Shown here one piece after another: positions 27,061 through 36,298 of a stretch of DNA of 64,000 nt. The DNA comes from Acinetobacter pragensis. GTDB taxonomy: Bacteria > Pseudomonadota > Gammaproteobacteria > Pseudomonadales > Moraxellaceae. A program made the position numbers and the translations under genes. Position 1 is the stretch's first letter. Every line of letters starts with the position of its first letter. The DNA is taken from the NCBI RefSeq assembly GCF_001605895.1, contig NZ_LUAW01000067.1, positions 22,931 through 86,930 of the forward strand. The letters are read 5' to 3'. A model generated the notes under the pieces. It was not told the origin of the DNA, did not search any database, and worked only from the letters and a program-made list of their open reading frames with translations.

Positions 27061-27924
27061 ATGGGATTATTCAGTCAAAAAACTGCACCTAGCCAGAAGG
27101 CTTATGCGGTAATTACTGGCGCAGGCAGCGGTATTGGCCGCAGTTTCGCCTTGGAAGTGGCGCGCCGCGGCGGCCATATTGTCTGTGCCGATATCAATTT
27201 AGATGCTGCGCAGGAAACAGTGGATTTAATTCAGTCATTGACCTCATCCCATGCTTATGCCGTGCAGTGTGATGTTGGTGTTAAAGAGCAGGTGCAGGCC
27301 CTGTCAGAACAGTCGGAACAGCTGCTGGGGCATCCGGTAACACTGCTGATTAATAATGCGGGTGTGGGTTTGGGCGGTAAGTTTGATGAGTTGACTTTGG
27401 ATGATTGGCAATGGTGCATGCATGTCAATTTATGGGGAGTGATTCATGGCTGTCATTATTTTGTGCCGAAGCTGAAGCAAAATGGCGGCGGGGCAATTAT
27501 TAATGTGGCGTCTGCTGCCGGGTTTACCGCAGCGCCTGAAATGACTGCCTACAACGTGACCAAATCCAGTGTCTTGGCTTTATCGGAAACGCTGTCTGCC
27601 GAGCTGCGCGGCGCCAATATTCGCATTAATGTTCTGTGCCCGACTTTGGTCCCGACCAATATTATGAAAAATGGCCGATTGCCTAAACGCTATTCAGGTT
27701 TGGCGGACCGGCTGCTGATGAATCATGCTTTTACCACCAGTGATGCTGTTGCGCAAAAAACTTTAAATCAGCTGGATGCAAATAGGCTGTATACCATTCC
27801 GCAGCCGGACGCGAAGATTTTCTGGTGGATGAAGCGGCTTTCACCGCAAATCTATACCAAGCTTTTGGGTGCAGGCTACCCATTGTTTAACCGCTGCATG
27901 AAAAAAGCAGGAGCCGCATCATGA
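27061..27924 (+). CDS. Short-chain dehydrogenase/reductase
   Basis: This 287-residue classical SDR has a cofactor motif VITGAGSGIGRSFA near the N-terminus, structural LLINNAGVG and catalytic Ser-Tyr-Lys seen in NVASAAG and AYNVTKSSVLAL. An Asp after the second strand (VCADINLDA) suggests preference for NAD(H). The stop codon overlaps the next start by 4 bp. It sits between the hydrolase and the monooxygenase, so it probably oxidises an alcohol or reduces a ketone in the same route. The substrate is unknown. Confidence 0.88.
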   Translation: MGLFSQKTAPSQKAYAVITGAGSGIGRSFALEVARRGGHIVCADINLDAAQETVDLIQSLTSSHAYAVQCDVGVKEQVQALSEQSEQLLGHPVTLLINNAGVGLGGKFDELTLDDWQWCMHVNLWGVIHGCHYFVPKLKQNGGGAIINVASAAGFTAAPEMTAYNVTKSSVLALSETLSAELRGANIRINVLCPTLVPTNIMKNGRLPKRYSGLADRLLMNHAFTTSDAVAQKTLNQLDANRLYTIPQPDAKIFWWMKRLSPQIYTKLLGAGYPLFNRCMKKAGAAS

Positions 27925-29534
27925 ATATGCCGACAGCCCTGAATACAGAAAATTTAATTGAAGATCTGGATAATAACGCTGTGAAGCAAAAAACTCTCCG
28001 GAAATCTGCGGCAAAGCGCAGCCCCAAAACACAAGAACAGTCTGAGTCTAAAGCTAATGATGTCAATCATTTAAACAGTGATGTTTTTGTTTATGACACG
28101 ATCGTGGTTGGGGCCGGCATTTCGGGGATTGCGACTGCGCATAAACTGATGCAAGTCGGCTATGACAATTTCATTGTGCTGGAAAAAGCCAGCCGGGTCG
28201 GCGGAACGTGGCGTGAAAACACCTATCCGGGCTGCGGCTGTGATGTACCGTCGGCGCTGTATTCTTTTTCCTTTGCGCCAAGCCATGAATGGAGCAATCT
28301 ATTTGCTAAGCAGCCTGAAATTTTGAATTATTTGGAAAATGTGGTCGAGCAATTCAATTTGCAGGATAAAATTCTGCTGAACAATGAACTGCTGGATGCG
28401 GTTTGGCTGGAAGATCAAAAACGCTGGAAGCTTCAAACGTCGCAAGGTGAATTTAGCGCTAAAACGGTGATTTTTGGCACGGGGCCGATTACCGAGCCAT
28501 CCATGCCAAAATTGAAAGGGATTGAAAGCTTTAAGGGGGAAATGTTTCATTCCGCACGCTGGAATCATGCGTATGATTTATCCGGAAAGCGGGTTGCTGT
28601 GGTAGGTACAGGGGCTTCTGCGATTCAATTTGTGCCTCAAATACAGTCAAGGGTTAAGCAGCTGCATGTGTTTCAGCGTACCGCACCATGGGTGCTGCCT
28701 AAAGCGGATATGCACTTGAATGAACGCGCCAAAAAATGGATAGCAAAATTTCCAGTTATTCAGCAGGCATGGCGCGGCAGTGTGGCGCAAATCTTAAATG
28801 GCATTAATTTTGGCTTGCGTCATCCTCAGGCGCTGGAACCGGTTAACTTCATCAGCCGGCAATTGCTTAAACTGCAAATTCAAGATCCTCAATTGCGTCA
28901 AAATGTCACTCCAAATTTTTCGATCGGCTGCAAACGGCTGCTGTTTGCCAATAATTATTATCCTGCGCTGCAGCAAGACAATGTCAATCTGATTCCGCAT
29001 GGCTTGGTTGAAATTGACGGCAATACGGTAATTTCTGCCGATGGGGAGCGTCATGAGGTGGATGTTATTATTTGGGGCACTGGCTTTGAGGTGTCTCATC
29101 CGCCCATTGGAAAGCGTGTGCGGAATGATAAAGGTGAATATTTATCAGACTTATGGAAAAACAGTTCACCCGAGGCTTTTTTGGGCGCGAGTATTGAACA
29201 GGTGCCGAATGCTTTTTTAATTCTCGGCCCGAATATTTTGGTGTATGACTCATTTATTGGCATTGCAGAAGCGCAAGTGGAGTACATTGTCAGCGGTTTG
29301 GTTCAGATGAAAGAATACCAATTCTCTAGATTCAGTGTAAATTCCACTGTGATTCAAAAGCATAATCAGCAGGTGCAAAAGCACTTGAAGACCACGGTAT
29401 TCAATAGCGGCGGATGCAAGAGCTACTATCTGGATCAAAATGGGAAAAATTTCGCAGCATGGCCTTGGTCACTGGGAGAGCTGAAACAGCGTTTAAAGGC
29501 TTTAAACCTGAAAGACTACGACTTGGAGTTTTAA
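27921..29534 (+). CDS. Flavin-containing monooxygenase, Baeyer-Villiger type
   Basis: The 537 residues have an unusual charged 50-residue N-terminal lead (KQKTLRKSAAKRSPKTQEQ) before the FAD motif VVGAGISGIATAHKL. The Baeyer-Villiger fingerprint FxGxxxHxxxW is present as FKGEMFHSARWNH. It is followed by the NADPH motif VAVVGTGASAIQFVP and the second FAD contact VIIWGTGFEV. These enzymes insert oxygen into ketones or oxygenate heteroatoms with NADPH and O2. It overlaps the SDR gene by 4 bp. Similar hydrolase/SDR/BVMO clusters occur in actinobacteria and gammaproteobacteria. The true substrate cannot be read. Confidence 0.9.
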   Translation: MNMPTALNTENLIEDLDNNAVKQKTLRKSAAKRSPKTQEQSESKANDVNHLNSDVFVYDTIVVGAGISGIATAHKLMQVGYDNFIVLEKASRVGGTWRENTYPGCGCDVPSALYSFSFAPSHEWSNLFAKQPEILNYLENVVEQFNLQDKILLNNELLDAVWLEDQKRWKLQTSQGEFSAKTVIFGTGPITEPSMPKLKGIESFKGEMFHSARWNHAYDLSGKRVAVVGTGASAIQFVPQIQSRVKQLHVFQRTAPWVLPKADMHLNERAKKWIAKFPVIQQAWRGSVAQILNGINFGLRHPQALEPVNFISRQLLKLQIQDPQLRQNVTPNFSIGCKRLLFANNYYPALQQDNVNLIPHGLVEIDGNTVISADGERHEVDVIIWGTGFEVSHPPIGKRVRNDKGEYLSDLWKNSSPEAFLGASIEQVPNAFLILGPNILVYDSFIGIAEAQVEYIVSGLVQMKEYQFSRFSVNSTVIQKHNQQVQKHLKTTVFNSGGCKSYYLDQNGKNFAAWPWSLGELKQRLKALNLKDYDLEF

Positions 29535-29724
29535 TGGCGCAGCGCAGGCTGCTGCTCACTGCAGTAAAACCTCAAGACGAGCGCTTGATGTTTTTTTTGA
29601 TCTTGCTGTTCAAAAGCAGTTTTAGCTTTCAATAAGAAGATGGGTGAAGCGGTGATTGAAAGATATCACTGTTTCTGTCAACTTATAATGCCTCAATATG
29701 CAAAGCATAAAAAATACAAAGCAT

Positions 29725-29754
29725 AAAAAAACCGCCACAGAGGGCGGTTTTTTT
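29725..29754. terminator. gltA terminator
   Basis: AAAAAAACCGCC (29725-29736) pairs with GGCGGTTTTTTT (29743-29754) around 6 nt. It ends leftward gltA and also faces the rightward monooxygenase operon. Confidence 0.87.
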
Positions 29755-29776
29755 ATCATCGATTAATTCGTGAGAA

Positions 29777-31051
29777 TTAACGTTTGATATCGCGCTGAAC
29801 TTCGCCAGTATAAAGCTGACGAGGACGGCCGATTTTGTAAGGACCGCTGTGCATTTCTAACCAGTGGCTGATCCAGCCAACTGTACGTGCAAGCGCGAAG
29901 ATTACAGTAAACATTTCTGTTGGGATACCAATCGCTTTAAGGATGATACCTGAGTAGAAGTCTACGTTAGGGTATAGGTTGCGTTTGATGAAGTATTCGT
30001 CAGAAAGCGCGATACGTTCAAGTTCCATAGCCAAAGCAAGCTGTGGATCGTTGATGCCAAGTGCACCAAGAACTTCGTCGCAAGTTTCTTTCATAACTTT
30101 AGCGCGAGGGTCGAAGTTTTTGTAAACACGGTGACCGAAGCCCATCAGTTTAACTTCTTTAGTCTTCACTTTTTCCATGAAGCCAGCAACGTTTTCTACA
30201 GAGCCGATTTCATCAAGCATCTTAAGAACAGCTTCGTTCGCGCCGCCGTGAGCAGGGCCCCAAAGTGCAGAGATACCAGCAGCGATACATGCGTATGGGT
30301 TAGCGCCGGTAGAACCCGCTAAACGTACTGTAGAAGTAGACGCGTTTTGTTCGTGGTCAGCATGAAGCGTAAAGATACGGTCCATTGCTTTCGCAAGAAT
30401 AGGGTTAACTTTGTAGTCTTTGTCAGCTGGTGTAGCAAACATCATGTACAGGAAGTTTTCAGCGTAGCTTAAGTCGTTACGCGGATACATGAATGGCTGG
30501 CCAACTGTGTATTTGTAGCTCCACGCAGCCAAAGTAGGCACTTTAGCAATTAAGCGGATCGCTGTAATTTCACGGTGATCAACATTTTCTACGTCAAAGC
30601 CGTTGTGATAGAACGCAGAAAGCGCGCCAACAACACCAACCATGATCGCCATAGGATGCGCATCACGGCGGAAGCCATTGAAGAAACGGCTTACTTGGTC
30701 GTGAACCATTGTATGGTTGCGGACTTTCGCTTCAAATTCAGCTTTTTGTTCAGCAGTAGGAAGTTCGCCGCTTAATAATAAGTAGCAAGTTTCTAAGTAT
30801 GAAGCTTGAGTTGCCAATTGATCAATTGGGTAACCGCGGTGTAAAAGCACACCTTTGTTACCGTCGATGAAAGTGATTTTAGACTCGCACGCAGCAGTAG
30901 CCATAAAACCAGGATCAAAAGTGAAGTGACCTGCGGCCAAAACATCTTTAACGTCGATTACATCTGGGCCCAATGTGCCGCTGTAAATTGGTAATTCAAT
31001 TTCTTTGCCATCAAGCTGTAAAACGGCTTTCTTGCCAGTTGCTTCAGACAT
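29777..31051 (-). CDS. gltA: Citrate synthase, type II
   Basis: This 424-residue enzyme condenses oxaloacetate and acetyl-CoA to start the TCA cycle. The active-site segments are [18 protein letters not shown] and [16 protein letters not shown], with the Asp-containing [13 protein letters not shown] near the C-terminus. The length is that of hexameric, NADH-sensitive proteobacterial enzymes. GGAG lies just before the start codon in the leftward direction. It is divergent from the sdh operon across a 1-kb region. Confidence 0.97.
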   Translation of the reverse strand: MSEATGKKAVLQLDGKEIELPIYSGTLGPDVIDVKDVLAAGHFTFDPGFMATAACESKITFIDGNKGVLLHRGYPIDQLATQASYLETCYLLLSGELPTAEQKAEFEAKVRNHTMVHDQVSRFFNGFRRDAHPMAIMVGVVGALSAFYHNGFDVENVDHREITAIRLIAKVPTLAAWSYKYTVGQPFMYPRNDLSYAENFLYMMFATPADKDYKVNPILAKAMDRIFTLHADHEQNASTSTVRLAGSTGANPYACIAAGISALWGPAHGGANEAVLKMLDEIGSVENVAGFMEKVKTKEVKLMGFGHRVYKNFDPRAKVMKETCDEVLGALGINDPQLALAMELERIALSDEYFIKRNLYPNVDFYSGIILKAIGIPTEMFTVIFALARTVGWISHWLEMHSGPYKIGRPRQLYTGEVQRDIKR

Positions 31052-32070
31052 TCAATAGATCTCCTGTCCTGGTGAATGTATATCTGACTCGCAGTGCTAA
31101 TCTTTTAATGCACGAATCAGACGGATCAAAAATTTGCTCTAAGATTAGAGAGAACTGAAATTTTGTCAATTATACTTATGGATAAAAGTGACGTTCATGC
31201 AGATGATAAGTCAAAAATTATTCCGGTAAAAAATGAATAAAATCACAGCACCGGATCAGTATAATAAGTCAAATTGCAGCGCAGGTGCAGAGAAAAATAT
31301 GCGTGCCGCTTTAATTGTAAGCAATTTTTAATTCTTAAAAACTCTGAGCATTTGAAAAATTACAAGCGGGTTTGGTGCTTAAATTATTATAATTCTCGTA
31401 ACTTACAAGGATTTCGTTTTTAAGGTTGATGCTTTCTTATTCATATTAAAAAGCGCTAACTGGGTTGCGTTTTTATGTTTGTTTGGTTAAAAAATAGCTT
31501 GTTGAGTTTTGATATTTGGCGAATAAATGTGCAATTTGTGCAAAATATTGCAAGGAATAGCTGTTTATCTGAGCAATATTTGAAATTGAAAAAGAGTTAT
31601 GCACAAACTAAGTGGTTATTTAGACACATGATATTTTGATATTATTGCCTTAAGTAAATAATGGCTATTTTTTAAATAAATGATTAATCGGTTGAAGCTA
31701 TAGAAAGGCTTTAAAATACACGGGGATAAAAATATTTGCCTTTGTTCTGCTTTAGTCTTAATTCTAAAAAAACATTCTAAGCTTCTTAAATTTTGAGATA
31801 TTTCCTGTTTAATTTTTTAAAACCAATAACATAGCCGTATTTTTGCAGAATTTTTGCATTGCCAATGTTCAAAAGTTGTTGTTAATGATTCTTATTTAAG
31901 GCTTTTTTTGTTTATTCATCACATCTCATTGTTTGTATTTTGATAGTTGACGTTTTATAATTCAGTGTCGTTTTAAGTTTAGGTAATGCATGGTTTAGCA
32001 AATGCCTAACAATGCCAGCTTTCCTTCGAATTAATTCCAACAAACTCCGGATGGAGTTTTTACTTACAGG
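31052..32070. other. 1-kb divergent region between gltA and sdhC
   Basis: This very AT-rich stretch contains the promoters of gltA and sdhCDAB. A partial Fur-box-like run (TTAATGATTCTTATTT, about 31883-31898) is too weak to call. I see no ORF with a ribosome binding site and no strong terminator. The length suggests complex regulation or an unrecognised small RNA. Confidence 0.45.
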
Positions 32071-32469
32071 ATGCCCGCTGTGAAAAGCAACAGACCTGTC
32101 AATTTGTCCATGGGTCAAGTTTTAGAAGTAAACTTAAAATCCCCTGTGGCTATTGCATCAATTCTGCACCGTCTTTCTGGTGTTATCGTATTTCTACTCG
32201 TACCGGTGCTTTTGTGGCTGCTTGATAAATCATTGTCTTCACCAGAAGGCTTTGCGCAAGTTCAAGCAATCTTCGGCAGCTTCATTGTGCGTTTTATCGT
32301 ATGGGTATTTGTAGCCGGCTTAATCTTCCACTTTATTGCGGGCGTTAAGCATTTACTTGCAGACCTTGGTGTTGCTGAAGAGCTTCAAAGCGGTCGTGTA
32401 GCAGCTACTATTTCATTGATCTTGTCTGCGATAGGTATTATTGCAGCATTTGTATGGATTGTTCTCTAA
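32071..32469 (+). CDS. sdhC: Succinate dehydrogenase cytochrome b556 subunit
   Basis: This 132-residue inner-membrane subunit has three transmembrane helices. The N-terminal signature RPVNLSMGQVLEVNLKSPVA followed by SILHRLSGVIVFLL identifies SdhC. The haem-ligand His lies in LIFHFIAGVKHLLADLG. It anchors complex II and helps form the ubiquinone site. Its stop codon overlaps the sdhD start by one base (TAATG). It is the first gene of sdhCDAB. Confidence 0.95.
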   Translation: MPAVKSNRPVNLSMGQVLEVNLKSPVAIASILHRLSGVIVFLLVPVLLWLLDKSLSSPEGFAQVQAIFGSFIVRFIVWVFVAGLIFHFIAGVKHLLADLGVAEELQSGRVAATISLILSAIGIIAAFVWIVL

Positions 32470-32834
32470 TGAAAAGTGCTACAGGTTTAACGGGTTCAGG
32501 TTCTCGCGATTGGTTTATCCAGCGTGTGAGTGCTGTTGTGCTAGCTGTTTATACCGTTGTGGTATTTGGCTGGATCCTTTGTAACGGCGGATTCAGTTTT
32601 GAACAGTGGTACGGCTTTATGATGACATTACCGATGAAGATTTTATCTTTATTGGCAGTCTTATCTCTTGTTGCACACGCATGGATTGGCATGTGGCAAG
32701 TGTTCACAGACTATGTGACTACTCGTCAAATGGGTCCTTCAGCTTCAGGTTTACGCCTTGTGCTGACATCGGCAGTGATTATTGCTGTATTTGCATATGC
32801 AATCTGGGCAATCCAGATTTTTTGGGCGAATTGA
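32469..32834 (+). CDS. sdhD: Succinate dehydrogenase membrane anchor subunit
   Basis: These are 121 residues from the ATG at 32469, which shares a base with the sdhC stop codon. A frame opening 15 bp earlier is unlikely to be used. There are three hydrophobic helices. The N-terminal GSGSRDWFIQRVSAVVLAVY and the HAWIGMWQVFTDYV segment match SdhD, which contributes to haem and quinone binding in complex II. Confidence 0.93.
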   Translation: MKSATGLTGSGSRDWFIQRVSAVVLAVYTVVVFGWILCNGGFSFEQWYGFMMTLPMKILSLLAVLSLVAHAWIGMWQVFTDYVTTRQMGPSASGLRLVLTSAVIIAVFAYAIWAIQIFWAN

Positions 32835-32846
32835 TAGGAAACAATC

Positions 32847-34745
32847 ATGGGCGCTATAACCCCTAAAGAAGATTACACAAATATTCCACACCAAACTTTC
32901 GATGCGGTCATCGTGGGTGGCGGTGGTTCAGGTATGCGCGCTTCATACCAACTTGCTCAAGCTGGTTTGAAAGTTGCTGTACTGACTAAAGTATTTCCGA
33001 CACGTTCGCACACTGTTGCGGCGCAAGGCGGTATCGGTGCATCTCTTGGCAACATGCAGGAAGATAACTGGCACTACCACTTCTATGACACTGTAAAAGG
33101 TTCAGACTGGTTGGGTGACCAAGACGCAATCGAGTACATGACTCGTGAAGCGCCTCAAGTGGTTTATGAGCTTGAGCATCTGGGCATGCCGTTTGACCGT
33201 AACGCAGACGGTACAATTTACCAGCGCCCATTCGGCGGCCACGCAGCGAACTATGGTGAAAAGCCAGTGCCGCGCGCATGCGCTGCAGCTGACCGTACAG
33301 GCCACGCGCTTCTTCATACGCTGTATCAAAGCAACGTGAAAATGGGTACTCAATTCTTCGTAGAATGGATCGCGCTTGACTTGATCCGCAACGAAGCAGG
33401 CGATGTGCTGGGCGTGACTGCAATTGATCAGGAAACTGGCAAAATTGCGGTATTCCAAGGTAAGGCTACTCTGTTCGCTACTGGCGGTGCAGGCCGTGTT
33501 TACCGCGCATCTACGAATGCTTATATCAATACTGGTGACGGTCTTGGTATGGCGGCACGTGCAGGCATTCCATTGCAAGATATGGAATTCTGGCAGTTCC
33601 ACCCTACGGGCGTTGCAGGCGCAGGCGTATTGTTGACTGAAGGCTGTCGCGGTGAGGGTGCAATCCTTCGTAACGATGCTGGCGAGCCGTTCATGGAGCG
33701 CTATGCTCCGACCCTTAAAGACTTGGCGCCACGTGACTTCGTATCACGTTCTATGGACCAGGAAATTAAAGAAGGTCGTGGCTGCGGTCCTAAGAAAGAT
33801 TACATCTTGCTTGATATGACGCATCTTGGTGCTGAAACAATCATGAAGCGTCTTCCATCTGTATTTGAGATTGGTAAGAAATTCGCGAACGTGGATATCA
33901 CCAAAGAGCCAATTCCAGTTGTGCCGACCATCCATTATCAAATGGGCGGTATTCCTACGAATATCCATGGTCAAGTTGTTCTGCCTGAAAGCCGTGAAAC
34001 AGTTGCGCTTGAAGCAAATTACAACAAAGAAACCGGTGTTTATTCTAGCAATGCGGGTGACCGTGACTTTACGAAACCTGTAAAAGGTTTTTACGCAATC
34101 GGCGAATGCTCTTGCGTATCTGTGCATGGCGCAAACCGTCTAGGTACAAACTCACTGCTTGACTTGGTTGTATTCGGTAAAGCTGCAGGTGAACACATCA
34201 TCGATTATGTGACTAAACATCACGGTGATGAATACACGCCGCTTCCTACAACTGTGCTTGAGAATACATTCAAGCGTATGAAGCAGCTTGATGAATCTAC
34301 ATCAGGTGAGAATGCTCAAGAAGTTGCTGATGCAATCCGTGACATCGTTCAAGATCATGCTGGTGTATTCCGTACATCTGCGCTTCTTGATGAAGGTGTG
34401 AAACAGATTCTTGCAATTGAACCGCGTGTTCGCAACATTCATTTGAAAGACAAATCTAAAGTGTTCAACACAGCGCGTATTGAAGCGCTTGAAGTTGAAA
34501 ACCTGTATGAAGTTGCTAAAGCGACGCTGATTTCAGCTGCTGCTCGTAAAGAGTGCCGCGGTGCGCATACGGTTGTTGATTTTGAAGAATCACCGGATCA
34601 TCCAGCTTATCCTTATGGCCGCCGTGATGATGAATGGATGAAGCACACATTATGGTTCTCTGCGGATAACCATCTTGAGTATAAGCCAGTGCGTTATAAC
34701 CCGCTGTCTGTTGATCCAATTCCACCTAAACCGCGTACATTCTAA
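32847..34745 (+). CDS. sdhA: Succinate dehydrogenase flavoprotein subunit
   Basis: This 632-residue catalytic subunit oxidises succinate to fumarate. The FAD-binding motif is [17 protein letters not shown], and the covalent flavin His lies in [17 protein letters not shown]. Substrate-binding residues occur in [13 protein letters not shown] and the catalytic Arg in SRSMDQEI and nearby segments. The chain ends PPKPRTF, typical of the bacterial enzyme. It lies 12 bp after sdhD. Confidence 0.97.
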   Translation: MGAITPKEDYTNIPHQTFDAVIVGGGGSGMRASYQLAQAGLKVAVLTKVFPTRSHTVAAQGGIGASLGNMQEDNWHYHFYDTVKGSDWLGDQDAIEYMTREAPQVVYELEHLGMPFDRNADGTIYQRPFGGHAANYGEKPVPRACAAADRTGHALLHTLYQSNVKMGTQFFVEWIALDLIRNEAGDVLGVTAIDQETGKIAVFQGKATLFATGGAGRVYRASTNAYINTGDGLGMAARAGIPLQDMEFWQFHPTGVAGAGVLLTEGCRGEGAILRNDAGEPFMERYAPTLKDLAPRDFVSRSMDQEIKEGRGCGPKKDYILLDMTHLGAETIMKRLPSVFEIGKKFANVDITKEPIPVVPTIHYQMGGIPTNIHGQVVLPESRETVALEANYNKETGVYSSNAGDRDFTKPVKGFYAIGECSCVSVHGANRLGTNSLLDLVVFGKAAGEHIIDYVTKHHGDEYTPLPTTVLENTFKRMKQLDESTSGENAQEVADAIRDIVQDHAGVFRTSALLDEGVKQILAIEPRVRNIHLKDKSKVFNTARIEALEVENLYEVAKATLISAAARKECRGAHTVVDFEESPDHPAYPYGRRDDEWMKHTLWFSADNHLEYKPVRYNPLSVDPIPPKPRTF

Positions 34746-34759
34746 TTAGGAGAAGTAAG

Positions 34760-35470
34760 ATGAGTAGAGGTACTCGTACATTTAATATCTACCGTTACGA
34801 TCCTGATAAGGATAAAGCGCCGTACATGCAAACTTTCAAGCTTGAATTGACTGATAAGCACCGTATGCTGCTTGATGCGCTTCTTGCATTGAAAGTTCAA
34901 GATGAATCGTTGACTTTCCGCCGTTCTTGCCGTGAAGGCATTTGCGGTTCAGACGGCGTGAACATCAATGGTAAAAATGGTTTGGCGTGTCTTTGGAACC
35001 TGAACGATTTGCCAAACGAAATTACAATCCGTCCTTTGCCTGGCCTTCCTGTGGTGAAAGATTTGGTTGTGGATATGAATCAGTTCTACGATCAGTATGA
35101 CAAAATTCATCCATTCCTAATCAACAACCAGCCTGCGCCAGCAAAAGAGCGTTTACAGTCTCCAGAAGAGCGTGAACACTTGGATGGTTTGTATGAATGC
35201 ATTCTTTGCGCATGCTGTTCTACTTCATGCCCATCTTTCTGGTGGAACCCTGACAAGTTCTTGGGTCCATCTGCATTGCTGAATGCATACCGTTTCATTA
35301 TTGATTCGCGTGATACAGCAACTCAAGAGCGTTTGGCTCGTCTTGACGACCCATTCTCTTTGTTCCGCTGTAAAGGTATTATGAACTGCGTATCGGTTTG
35401 CCCTAAAGGGTTGAACCCGACGAAAGCGATTGGTCACATCCGTAATATGATGTTTGATCACGCTGGTTAA
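34760..35470 (+). CDS. sdhB: Succinate dehydrogenase iron-sulfur subunit
   Basis: The 236 residues bind three clusters. The [2Fe-2S] ligands are in [19 protein letters not shown]. The [4Fe-4S] and [3Fe-4S] ligands are in [18 protein letters not shown] and [17 protein letters not shown]. It passes electrons from SdhA flavin to quinone. AGGAGAAG precedes the start, 14 bp after sdhA. A strong terminator closes the operon. Confidence 0.97.
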   Translation: MSRGTRTFNIYRYDPDKDKAPYMQTFKLELTDKHRMLLDALLALKVQDESLTFRRSCREGICGSDGVNINGKNGLACLWNLNDLPNEITIRPLPGLPVVKDLVVDMNQFYDQYDKIHPFLINNQPAPAKERLQSPEEREHLDGLYECILCACCSTSCPSFWWNPDKFLGPSALLNAYRFIIDSRDTATQERLARLDDPFSLFRCKGIMNCVSVCPKGLNPTKAIGHIRNMMFDHAG

Positions 35471-35490
35471 TCAGTTTGTCTAAAGAAAAG

Positions 35491-35521
35491 AAAGGCGCAT
35501 CTATGGATGCGCCTTTTTTTT
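35491..35521 (+). terminator. sdhCDAB terminator
   Basis: AAAGGCGCATC (35491-35501) pairs perfectly with GATGCGCCTTT (35506-35516) around 4 nt, followed by T5. Confidence 0.9.
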
Positions 35522-36085
35522 GAATAAATTTAACCGGAAGAAAGAAGTTTATTGAATTGCGCTAAACGGTATGAGAATGATTGTTTAAAACGATAGTTGC
35601 GGCGAATTATCTGGAAACTTGGGGTGAATTTGTATGATTTTGATGAATTGGCTTTATTTGGGTGAAATAGGCTGGTTAAAATATGATGGAATAACTGTTT
35701 TGCACTGTTAATGGGTGGTGAAAATGTTATCATATAACGTGTAGGGGAGCGTAGATGGTATGATCACGCTCTTTTTTATTAAGAGGATTTTGCAAAATAG
35801 ACTTATGTCTAAATTGAAAGATCATTTTATATAACGCACCATATCTTAGAGGAAAATAGCACTATTGTATTTCGCTAATTTATAGGAGGTATGTGTCAAA
35901 AAAATCAATTGAAATGACATAACGTGTTAGCATTTATTACACTGTTATATGTGAAAATTGAGCAGTAAATATGTACATATTTTCAACATTTAGCTGTCAT
36001 GAGACGGTATATAAATGTATGGAAGTCGATTTAGAAAAAGTAAAGCGCCCGAATTATTTTTTCTAAGACGATTTGCAAAAAATTG
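35522..36085. other. Long gene-free stretch between sdhB and sucA
   Basis: These are about 560 AT-rich bases with no credible ORF. A terminator-like hairpin sits at 35747-35777: GAGCGT pairs with ACGCTC and is followed by T6. It is preceded by a small GTTAT/ATAAC stem at 35726-35738. This may mark the 3' end of an unannotated short rightward transcript. Confidence 0.45.
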
Positions 36086-36235
36086 CCCGATTTCGGTCGG
36101 GTATAACAATGAGTAATGATGCCGCTGAGGGGCGTTATTGTTCATTAATCACATTGGGAATTCCTAATGTAGTGATAACGCGCCTCATGGCTTAAGCCTA
36201 ATGGGGACTAATGTCATGTTACCAATTTGACATTA
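36086..36235 (+). promoter_or_regulatory. Structured 5' leader of sucA
   Basis: Three consecutive stems are seen. The first is CCCGA (36086-36090) with TCGGG (36097-36101). The second is a long outer stem, GAGGGGCGTTAT (36127-36138) with ATAACGCGCCTC (36175-36186), with one G-G mismatch, enclosing a TCACATT / AATGTAGTGA arm. The third is TAATGTCA (36209-36216) with TGACATTA (36228-36235). They lie 60-210 nt before the sucA start. RNA motifs upstream of sucA have been described in Pseudomonadales, but I cannot confirm a match without a covariance search. Confidence 0.5.
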
Positions 36236-36298
36236 ATGATCATGGGTTCGCTTAAAAAGCATCCTGAAATGTTTTTGCAATAGGAAATGGGTCCACAA

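Noticed and set aside
31883..31898. Fur-box-like sequence upstream of sdhC
   Set aside because: Only a partial match to the 19-bp consensus in an AT-rich region; chance occurrence is likely.
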